From Micromonospora sp. RHAY321 (GTDB lineage Bacteria; Actinomycetota; Actinomycetes; Mycobacteriales; Micromonosporaceae), in NCBI RefSeq assembly GCF_023896955.1, contig NZ_JAMHIW010000003.1, positions 372,001 to 436,000 of the forward strand: a DNA stretch of 64,000 bases, written 5' to 3'. Shown piece after piece: positions 42,670-48,751 of this stretch. The notes under the pieces were generated by a model. The model did no database searches. It worked only from the letters and a program-made list of their open reading frames with translations, and was not told the origin of the DNA. Every line of letters starts with the position of its first letter. Position 1 is the first letter of the stretch. The translations under genes were made by a program, and so were the position numbers.

Positions 42670-43077
42670 TCAGGACGCCGGTTCGACGCTCACCATCCAC
42701 AGGTGACCGTCCGGGTCCGCGAAGGTGCCGGCGTACCCCCAGGGTTGTGCCTCCGGCTCGGTGACCACCTCGGCACCGGCGGCACGCGCCCGCTCGACGA
42801 TCGCGTCCGCGTCGGCGGGTGCGGTGACGCCGAGGCTGAGCAGGCACTCACTCTGCCCCCGCGCGGCGACCTCGTGCCCGCCGACCACCCAGCCGAAACC
42901 GCCGGTCGGAATGAGCATCAGCCGCAGCCCGTCGTTGACCACGAACTGCAACGGCTCCGGGATGCCGTCGTCGGCCAACTCCCCCACCGCCTCCAGACCG
43001 AGCGCATCACGGTAGAAGCGATGCGAGGTGGCACGGTCGGCGATGGGAAGACTGACGATCACGGGCGCGAAGGTCAT
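42670..43077 (-). CDS. VOC (glyoxalase/bleomycin-resistance) superfamily protein
   Basis: 135 residues with two beta-alpha-beta-beta-beta units. It starts APVIVSLPIADRATSHRFYRD, the usual VOC opening, and ends in FADPDGHLWMVSVEP, with the Glu/His ligand region. ATG 43077 has GGAGG 10 bases upstream. It could bind a metal and a small hydrophobic compound, or confer resistance; a specific role cannot be told. It lies 31 bases upstream of DUF4240 on the same strand, a likely pair. Confidence 0.85.
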   Translation of the reverse strand: MTFAPVIVSLPIADRATSHRFYRDALGLEAVGELADDGIPEPLQFVVNDGLRLMLIPTGGFGWVVGGHEVAARGQSECLLSLGVTAPADADAIVERARAAGAEVVTEPEAQPWGYAGTFADPDGHLWMVSVEPAS

Positions 43078-43281
43078 GGCGGGACGCCTCCAGAGTGTCG
43101 GACGGACAGGTTCACCAGGATGGACCGCCCGGACCGCGGAATCCATCGGACCCGCCTGCGGATCGCGCCGCACCGCTGACTCGTGACGGTCAGCCGGTTG
43201 CTGGATACCACCCCTCGCGTACGGCTGCTTGACTCGGCGCACAGGGTCACACCCGCTGACGGAGCGAGCCGAAGGGACGCG

Positions 43282-44583
43282 ATGTCACCACAACCGGATC
43301 CAGACGCTCGGGAGAAGCGGCGGCTTTGGTTACTGGCCGCTCGGCTCAGGCACTGGTGGGGTCTGCAGGTCACGGGCATGCGTGGACGGCTGACGTACTA
43401 CGGTGCGCTGGCCGGATTATTGCTGGGCGTCGTGGGGACGGTTGCCGGCGCGGCCAGTTGGAGTTGGGCATATCTGGCCGGGTTGCTCGGCTTCGCGCTC
43501 TCCCTTGCGCTGTTTCTTCCCGAATGGGTGAAGCTGCGGCGTCCAGAAATCGCGCTCGTCCCGGGAAACCCTCCGCCACGCAACCCGGGCGGATTAGCGG
43601 ACGGTACCGTCGTTCGGCTGCCGGGTGCGAACGAGATCGCCGTCGCCTGGGATGATCTGGATATCGCGCTGATGCGCTCGGCCGCCACCTACGGATTCAC
43701 GCCCGTCAGGCGGCGGCTTCCCCGACGGGTGGGGCGGTTCGCGTACGCCATCCTCATCGCCATCTCAAGTTCGAAGCACATATACAACGGCAAGCTCGTC
43801 CGACAGGACGAGGACCTGACCCTGAACATGGTGGTCAACGGCGGAAGCCTCCGCCTCAGCCTGACCGACTACTTCAGCACGGTGTGCTCGAACTACCTGA
43901 CCGGGCGGCGAGTCATCGACCGGAGGACCGGAGCGACCCTCGTCGAAGGAACCGACCTGTTCATTCGGGACGGTGACCTCCTGCCGCTGGACGAGAACAA
44001 CCAAGCCAACGTCATCGGGGTGTCAACCCTCGCCCTGACCACCGACGGCAAGCTGGTGCTGACGACGCAGGGCTCGCAGACCCCCTCGTCCGCCGGCCTC
44101 TCCGCACCCGGAGGCTCGGGATCGGTGGACCTGAACGACATCCGGGGACCCGGATCCAAGGGCCAGTCATTGGTCCACTTCATCGCCTGTGCGATGCAGC
44201 GGGAGCTCGTCGAAGAGGCGAGTGTCTCGTACCGCGAGATCGAATGGACCGAGGTGCTCGGTTACTTCCGTTGGCTGAACATGGGCGGAAAACCGGAGTA
44301 CGTCGGCGTCACGAAACTCAAGCTCAGTTCGGACGAGCTGATCGGGCGTGACGTCCGCGTTGTCGAGACGCCCTTCGTTCAAAGGATCGTGTTCGACTGC
44401 ACACTCGACCTGGCACACCTACGGAGCGACCCAGAGAGTCTTCACGCTCTGGGGCGCGCGTTCCGTCAAAACGTGTCGATGCCACTGTTCATGAGCTTGA
44501 GAGCACTCGGTATGGCACTTCGCCGTGACGATGCCCTGATGCAGAAGCTGACCGCACCGACCGAGTCGCGCGAACACCTTTGA
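43282..44583 (+). CDS. Membrane-anchored protein with degenerate Nudix box
   Basis: 433 residues from the ATG at 43282 (GAAGGGA 5 bases upstream). Two membrane helices (about 38-58 and 63-80) anchor a large soluble region. The central part (about 110-250) has no recognisable family. Around residue 306-320 the segment AMQRELVEEASV matches the REUxEExGU half of a Nudix box, but the upstream Glu and Gly are replaced by His and Lys, so catalysis is doubtful. The gene is less GC-extreme than its neighbours and stands alone. I know no named family with this layout. Confidence 0.6.
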   Translation: MSPQPDPDAREKRRLWLLAARLRHWWGLQVTGMRGRLTYYGALAGLLLGVVGTVAGAASWSWAYLAGLLGFALSLALFLPEWVKLRRPEIALVPGNPPPRNPGGLADGTVVRLPGANEIAVAWDDLDIALMRSAATYGFTPVRRRLPRRVGRFAYAILIAISSSKHIYNGKLVRQDEDLTLNMVVNGGSLRLSLTDYFSTVCSNYLTGRRVIDRRTGATLVEGTDLFIRDGDLLPLDENNQANVIGVSTLALTTDGKLVLTTQGSQTPSSAGLSAPGGSGSVDLNDIRGPGSKGQSLVHFIACAMQRELVEEASVSYREIEWTEVLGYFRWLNMGGKPEYVGVTKLKLSSDELIGRDVRVVETPFVQRIVFDCTLDLAHLRSDPESLHALGRAFRQNVSMPLFMSLRALGMALRRDDALMQKLTAPTESREHL

Positions 44584-44589
44584 CGGGGG

Positions 44590-45519
44590 TCAGGGCGTGG
44601 GAGGCGGAGCGCCCTCTTCGGACCCCGGACGCGTCTCCGCCCAGGTACCGGGCGGGTGCGGCGGAAGGCGCAGGTCGGCGAGCACTCCGAAGTGGTCACT
44701 CGCCCACACACCGCCGACCGGATCGGCGAACACCCGCCGGCAGTCCACGACGTCGAGGGTCGGCCCGTGCGGACCGCACCGGACCAGGGCGTAGTCGATC
44801 CGCCGCCCCCGATCCAACGGCATGAGCCCTGCCCGGATCAGCGGATTGCCCGGCGAGAAGGTGTGACCCGGCGCCGCACCACGAACCGCCGTCCAGCAGT
44901 CCTGATAGCAGACGCTGACGCCCGCGAGCGACTGCCGACCGGTCCAGAACCGGACGCTCGCGGCGTCGGGCGCCGCGTCGAAGTCACCCAGCAACACCAC
45001 GTGCGGCTCGGTGTCCGGACCATCCGGGTCGAGCGCACCGGTCCGCCGCTCGACGACGATCTCCTCGATGTACCGGGCCGTCCGCACCGCCTGCAGTTCC
45101 CGCTCGTACTCGGCGTCGTACTGCCAGGTCGGCTTGTGGTGCGCGACGAGTACCGGTCCCAGCGGCGGCGGCACCGCGACCTCCACCACGACGGCGGCAC
45201 TCCACGGCAGCGCCGCGGTGCGCGGGGTGACATGCAGGTCGACGACCCCGACGGTACGCATCGGCCACCGGCTGCCCAGCACGGCTCCGACCCCGTCCTC
45301 CGACCGCCCGGGATGCGGTACGAGGTGATAGTCCGGCCCCAGCAGGCCACCGGCCTCGTCCATGTCCCCGCCGCCGGCCACCTCCTGTAGGGCCACCACG
45401 TCCGGCCGCAGCTCGCGCAGCCCGTCGACGAGCACCGCCCGACGGCGCGGCCAGTCGGCGAAGAACGGCGCAAGGGCGTTCAGGGTGAGCACCCGCAGGG
45501 TCGCCGACTTCTCGGACAT
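44590..45519 (-). CDS. Endonuclease/exonuclease/phosphatase (EEP) fold protein
   Basis: 309 residues. EEP motifs are in order: TLNALAP (Asn), ALQEVAGG (metal-binding Glu, about residue 45), GDFDAAPD (about 195) and the C-terminal SDHFGVLADL with the catalytic Asp-His. It is a Mg-dependent phosphodiesterase acting on nucleic acids, lipids or inositol phosphates. ATG 45519 gives a start just before RVLTLNAL. No signal peptide, so probably cytoplasmic. Confidence 0.85.
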   Translation of the reverse strand: MSEKSATLRVLTLNALAPFFADWPRRRAVLVDGLRELRPDVVALQEVAGGGDMDEAGGLLGPDYHLVPHPGRSEDGVGAVLGSRWPMRTVGVVDLHVTPRTAALPWSAAVVVEVAVPPPLGPVLVAHHKPTWQYDAEYERELQAVRTARYIEEIVVERRTGALDPDGPDTEPHVVLLGDFDAAPDAASVRFWTGRQSLAGVSVCYQDCWTAVRGAAPGHTFSPGNPLIRAGLMPLDRGRRIDYALVRCGPHGPTLDVVDCRRVFADPVGGVWASDHFGVLADLRLPPHPPGTWAETRPGSEEGAPPPTP

Positions 45520-45598
45520 CCCGTCATCCTGTGCCCGATGCCCCGCCTCGGCAACCGGAGGCGGAAATGCCACGACCGGGCACAGGGTTCACTGCGAT

Positions 45599-45928
45599 GT
45601 GCGTGATGAACACCGATATCGCGGGGGACAACGCCGGTGCCGGAAGGGTCAGGCACTGTGCAGCCGCGCCGCCCGCATCGTCAACCCGCTGTTGCTGGCC
45701 GCTGGCCTCGTGGCCACTGGATCCGGCGCGGTGACGGATCCAGGGCGCACCTCCTGGCCAGGACTGGCCTTTGCGCTGTTCGCGGTCCTGGAGCATGTCA
45801 ACTACTTTCACGTCCAGCTCATGCATGACACGCTCGCGGACCTGCGCCGACTCCGGTCGGTCGGTCTGCGTGCCTCCCACCTCGCCCGCGACATCGCGCG
45901 GGCCGCGTCCGATACATCTGTGCGATGA
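45599..45928 (+). CDS. Small membrane protein, possibly truncated
   Basis: About 109 residues from a GTG at 45599 that lacks a ribosome binding site; the true start may be lost. Two hydrophobic stretches (NPLLLAAGLVATGSGAV and PGLAFALFAVLEHVNYF) are followed by VQLMHDTLADLRRLRSVG, which looks like a real coding sequence. I do not recognise a named family. The gene ends 11 bases before a broken regulator fragment on the other strand. Confidence 0.45.
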   Translation: MRDEHRYRGGQRRCRKGQALCSRAARIVNPLLLAAGLVATGSGAVTDPGRTSWPGLAFALFAVLEHVNYFHVQLMHDTLADLRRLRSVGLRASHLARDIARAASDTSVR

Positions 45929-45939
45929 CGACCCGACGT

Positions 45940-46224
45940 CACGCCGACGACGGTTTGTAGGCGGTCGAGCTGGCCGGCCATGACGTCGGGCGAGGCCAGG
46001 AGCCACCGCAGTACGGGCTCGGCCAGCAGGAACTCGAACCGCTTGCCGGCGTCGTACAGGAGGTGCTGGCGCTGCATCCGGGTGGATACGGCGGCATCAA
46101 CGTCGGCGATGTCGAGGTTGTGCAGCTCGACCATCTCGGTGAGGATGCGGCGCGCGTAGTCGGGGGTCTGGAGCAGGCCCGGTACGTACAGGTGGTGCAG
46201 GGCGGACCATGTGCGGACCGGCAT
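45940..46224 (-). pseudogene. Fragment of an Scr1/DUF5753-type XRE regulator
   Basis: The frame encodes about 95 residues typical of the DUF5753 domain that follows the HTH in Scr1-like regulators: LYVPGLLQTPDYARRIL, then RMQRQHLLYDAG and FLLAEPVLRWLL. The HTH half upstream and the C-terminal half downstream are missing, so it is a remnant cut at both ends. It lies just outside the left tRNA-Thr repeat. Confidence 0.7.
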
Positions 46225-46259
46225 GGCCGGCGGCGAGGTTGTCGACCTTGGGAAACGGC

Positions 46260-46286
46260 GAAGCCCAGGCCGATGACCTGGGCTTC
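46260..46286 (-). terminator. Hairpin beyond the duplicated tRNA-Thr end
   Basis: GAAGCCCAGG (46260-46269) pairs perfectly with 46277-46286 around CCGATGA. It stands at the same place relative to the tRNA 3' fragment as the hairpin at 48481 does to the intact tRNA. It may be the original tRNA-Thr terminator, displaced by integration. Confidence 0.6.
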
Positions 46287-46292
46287 TGTACC

Positions 46293-46336
46293 GAGCCGCC
46301 TGACGGAATCGAACCGTCGACCTACGCATTACGAGT
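46293..46336 (-). repeat. att-like copy of the tRNA-Thr 3' half
   Basis: Identical over 44 bp to 48533-48576, starting on the minus strand at ACTCGTAATGCG and running through the T arm and 3' acceptor strand. The upstream half of the tRNA is absent, and the CCA end present at the intact gene is replaced by CGG. Confidence 0.9.
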
Positions 46337-46730
46337 CTGTCCCCGGCCGCCGGTCCGCCGCCTGGTCCTGGCGCTCGACATGGCGTCCCTGTCTGCGATC
46401 GTCCGCTTGCGTTCGCCGGTTTGGCTGCTCCGTTGGCTGCTCCTGGTAGAACCAGACCACTGCGTGGGGAAGCTCATCCGCAACACGTGCCGCCAGCAGA
46501 CGTCCCTCTGCGGCGAAGGCTGCATCCTCGTCTGCCGTAACGGGTCTGCTGTCATTTGGATCGACGATGTTGACCATGGACTCGGACCATTGCCGCCAAG
46601 ACGCCAACCGCCCCACGAGGCTGCCGGACAGCCCGAGCGTTGCAGGATCGCGCGGCTCGTAGACGTCATTGCGGTCGTCACGGACCCACAGGGGCCAGCA
46701 TCCGTAGTCGTCCATCACCTTGATCAGCAC
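46329..46730 (-). CDS. Small conserved actinobacterial protein of unknown function
   Basis: 133 residues from a GTG at 46730. It opens MLIKVMDDYGCWPLWVRDD and continues to a SLVGRLASWRQW segment and an acidic DEDAAFAAEGRLLAARV helix, the pattern of a small soluble actinobacterial family without assigned function. The last 35 residues are polar and low-complexity. The stop codon TAA comes from the anticodon loop (CGTAA) of the tRNA-Thr repeat, so the original 3' end may have been replaced at integration. It starts 32 bases after the tRNA-Arg fragment. Confidence 0.65.
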   Translation of the reverse strand: MLIKVMDDYGCWPLWVRDDRNDVYEPRDPATLGLSGSLVGRLASWRQWSESMVNIVDPNDSRPVTADEDAAFAAEGRLLAARVADELPHAVVWFYQEQPTEQPNRRTQADDRRQGRHVERQDQAADRRPGTDS

Positions 46731-46761
46731 TGTGTGAGGCTACGTCGAGAATCTTCCAGGC

Positions 46762-46801
46762 CGTCCCCGGCAGGATTCGAACCCGCGACACACGGTTTAG
46801 G
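46762..46801 (-). pseudogene. tRNA-Arg(CCT) 3' half
   Basis: Forty bases on the minus strand run CCT (anticodon), AA, ACCGT, GTGTC, then a T arm GCGGG-TTCGAAT-CCTGC, acceptor CGGGGAC and a discriminator G. The 5' half is missing: the bases before CCT do not continue the anticodon stem. It is an attachment-site relic, not a working tRNA. Confidence 0.75.
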
Positions 46802-46832
46802 AATTGTCGGCACTGCTGGTCGGACAGAGCCG

Positions 46833-47063
46833 CTACCTGCCGTTGCCGCTGCTCAGCGACCGGGAAGACCACCAAGCTTTGACCGCTGTTGCCCCTCGGC
46901 GACCGCCGGATCGGGCACGCAACGGGCACGCGACCAGCGCCAGGACCGAGACCAGCAACGAAGGATCTCGGTACCACCGGACGGCACGCCCGCCTTCCAC
47001 CTGGAGTTGCCGTACCTGCCGCTGAAGTGCGGCCAGTACGTCACTTTCCGCGGCTTCCGTCAC
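46833..47063 (-). pseudogene. Truncated membrane-protein gene
   Basis: 76 codons from a GTG at 47063 with GGAG upstream. The N-terminal part (SDVLAALQRQVRQLQVEGG, then RWYRDPSLLVSVLALV) reads as a coiled-coil followed by the start of a membrane helix. The sequence then turns into Arg/Gly/Ser-rich text ending near the tRNA-Arg fragment, suggesting that the rest of the gene was lost by truncation or frameshift. Confidence 0.5.
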
Positions 47064-47355
47064 AGCGGCTCCGGGCCTCGTCAGCGCCCGTTGCCCTTTC
47101 CTGGTAGAACCCTGTCTCGGCACACCTACTCCTTGGCCCCACCATGTTGCCAAGAGCCTAGGCACCCAACGCAACCCACGCACCGCCTGCCGTCCCGATG
47201 CTCCTGGACCTCAAGCTCCGCCAGTCGTTTCGCCTACCGAGCTTGACTCCTTCGTCCCGAAGGAACCATCACACGATGCTGAGCTGCGGGGTTGGCGGTG
47301 GTGAGCTGGTTCGACGGTCCGCGAGTGTCCAGAGGCGTCCACCCCTGTCCGCGTC

Positions 47356-47380
47356 GATCGTCACTCAGTTGGTCACCCAG
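47356..47380. repeat. Copy 1 of a 25-bp repeat with coding-like conservation
   Basis: GATCGTCACTCAGTT followed by GGTCACCCAG. It matches 47933-47957 with two differences, both silent in the plus-strand frame reading IVTQLVTQ. It lies 17 bases downstream of the stop of the AT-rich membrane-protein gene. Confidence 0.7.
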
Positions 47381-47397
47381 CATCGACTGTCAGGTGC

Positions 47398-47739
47398 TCA
47401 CCATCTGCGGAAATTGCACATGTCCCTGATCGCTTGCTGGATAAGATCCCAGGACTTCTGGATATCGACCCTCCCGCTTGTCGCACCCGAATAGCGCGAA
47501 GTATCCCTCATCAGGAAAACCGCACCAATCCAAGCCGTTATCACACCCAGCGCCATGGCAACAAACAGCATTATTATGATTGGCACAAGAACATTCGGTG
47601 CAACACCGAGTCGAGCAAGCACCATCAGCACCAGCGTTACCGGGAAGAGCAGAGCGAGGCGCATGCCTCTTACAAATAAGCGGTATCGGTACGACTGGAC
47701 TATTCTAGACATATTGGGACTATTCAAGGGGTTCTCCAT
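47398..47739 (-). CDS. Small membrane protein in an AT-rich patch
   Basis: 113 residues from the ATG at 47739. Two membrane helices (about 27-47 and 52-77, including PNVLVPIIIMLFVAMALGV) are followed by a soluble tail with DIQKSWDLIQQAIRDM. Base composition is far more AT-rich than the surroundings, with AT-ending codons common, so it was probably acquired from a lower-GC source. Family unknown. It is followed directly by copy 1 of the 25-bp repeat. Confidence 0.6.
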   Translation of the reverse strand: MENPLNSPNMSRIVQSYRYRLFVRGMRLALLFPVTLVLMVLARLGVAPNVLVPIIIMLFVAMALGVITAWIGAVFLMRDTSRYSGATSGRVDIQKSWDLIQQAIRDMCNFRRW

Positions 47740-47932
47740 TCCGGTCCCAAGCACTCGCAAACACAGTCGCACGCCGAGTCAACGGATGCGCCATCCCGAT
47801 GCTCCTATGGATGTCAACCCGCGACCCCTTGACCCCCAGGCAACCCACTCAGGCTGCTGACCAGGACGGGCGGGACCTTAGCCTGCCGAGGCCATCCCCC
47901 ATCGTCCATCGTTGTCCGTCCACGTCCGCCCT

Positions 47933-47957
47933 GATCGTCACTCAGTTAGTCACTCAG
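47933..47957. repeat. Copy 2 of the 25-bp repeat
   Basis: GATCGTCACTCAGTT followed by AGTCACTCAG. Overlaps the stop of the gene at 47950. The flanks also share CCCGATGCTCCT about 150 bases upstream (47193 and 47797 regions), so the duplicated unit was originally longer. Confidence 0.7.
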
Positions 47958-48291
47958 GCGGAAGAACACCGTTCGCCGTATACCGCTCGCCGTCGTCGCC
48001 TTGGAGATTGGCCTGTAAGTCCTCGGCGAAAGTTCCGAACTCGCGGTAGGGGTCGCCATCGAAATGACCCTTGATGTCGATCGCACCTTCGAACCAAGTC
48101 AGCGAAACCGGGCTTCCGTCCGCGCAGGCGTATTCGTAGATGGGCTGACGGTCCTCATCCCAACCAAGCCATCCGCCTGCGCTGAGCGCGGGATTGCCAT
48201 CCGCGTAGGACTGCCATTCGGGCAGGGTGATCGGCTGCCCTTCGCTCTCGTAGTACTCCTCGGCTCGGCTGATATGAATCTCGTATCCCAC
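47950..48291 (-). CDS. Small acidic protein, immunity-protein-like
   Basis: 113 residues from a GTG at 48291 with GGAGG 4 bases upstream. Opens GYEIHISRAEEYYESEGQP and contains ITLPEWQSYADGNPAL, followed by a beta-rich acidic half with several Trp and Tyr. Small acidic proteins of this look often turn out to be immunity proteins for polymorphic toxins, but no toxin gene is adjacent. Its stop falls inside copy 2 of the 25-bp repeat. Confidence 0.65.
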   Translation of the reverse strand: MGYEIHISRAEEYYESEGQPITLPEWQSYADGNPALSAGGWLGWDEDRQPIYEYACADGSPVSLTWFEGAIDIKGHFDGDPYREFGTFAEDLQANLQGDDGERYTANGVLPPE

Positions 48292-48480
48292 GCTTCCTCC
48301 ACGTAATCAGCTCTCTTGCCAGGGAGGGACGCAGAATACAGGGCAGACAGATGCTGGCCGGAGGTCGTCAGCAACCCCCTCAAGCCGCGCCTGCCCGCTG
48401 CGGCACGACTGGAGGGGGCGCTGTGGTCCGGTGAGTAGGTTGGCTGCTCACTTGGCTGCTCGGCCTAACGACGGCAAGCA

Positions 48481-48527
48481 AAAGGCCCAGGTCATGATCG
48501 GCGATCAAGCCGGTGACCTGGGCCTTT
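48481..48527 (-). terminator. Terminator of tRNA-Thr
   Basis: AAAGGCCCAGGTCA (48481-48494) pairs perfectly with 48514-48527, and the loop holds a further TGATC/GATCA stem. On the minus strand the hairpin ends in CTTTTGCTT, giving a U-run. It lies 3 bases past the CCA of tRNA-Thr. Confidence 0.8.
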
Positions 48528-48530
48528 CAG

Positions 48531-48607
48531 TGGAGCCGCCTGACGGAATCGAACCGTCGACCTACGCATTACGAGTGCGTCGCTCTAGCCGACTGAGCTA
48601 AGGCGGC
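48531..48607 (-). tRNA. tRNA-Thr (anticodon CGT)
   Basis: A full cloverleaf of 74 bases plus an encoded CCA: acceptor GCCGCCT/AGGCGGC, D arm GCTC/GAGC, anticodon stem ACGCA/TGCGT with loop CTCGTAA (anticodon CGT, reads ACG), variable AGGTC, T arm GACGG-TTCGATT-CCGTC. The 3' 44 bases are duplicated at 46293. The encoded CCA, absent from the duplicate, was probably supplied by the integrating element. Confidence 0.95.
48533..48576 (-). repeat. att-like repeat within intact tRNA-Thr
   Basis: The 44-bp segment identical to 46293-46336, covering anticodon loop to 3' end of the functional tRNA. Together the two copies bound the degraded element. Confidence 0.9.
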
Positions 48608-48751
48608 AACGATCAGCAAGTGTACGGCACCCCACGGCCACCGACCGAACGGGATACCCCCTCCCGGCGCGCTGCTGCCAACCGGACATCGGCCGCCATC
48701 TAGCCGTTTACCGGACAGCGGATCATCGAGGTCGGGACTACGCTGCGGCGG

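Larger units (their letters stand above)
46293..48576. mobile_element. Degraded tRNA-Thr-targeted integrative element(s)
   Basis: Bounded by a perfect 44-bp direct repeat of the tRNA-Thr anticodon loop to 3' end (46293-46336 and 48533-48576), the classic trace of tyrosine-recombinase integration. The interior has a tRNA-Arg 3' half, two copies of a 25-bp repeat, several small minus-strand genes, one truncated gene and an AT-rich patch. No integrase, excisionase or replication gene remains, so the element is immobile. Several layers of insertion are likely. Confidence 0.75.

Noticed and set aside
46762..46801. tRNA-Arg as a functional gene
   Set aside because: The D arm, 5' acceptor strand and half the anticodon stem are missing; only an attachment-site relic.
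47198..47494. Plus-strand frame containing the IVTQLVTQ repeat as an intact gene
   Set aside because: Runs antisense into the membrane-protein gene at 47398, has no ribosome binding site, and only the short repeat is conserved between the two copies.
46293..48576. Complete integrative element or prophage
   Set aside because: No integrase, excisionase, replication, transfer or phage structural gene can be found in the 2.2 kb.
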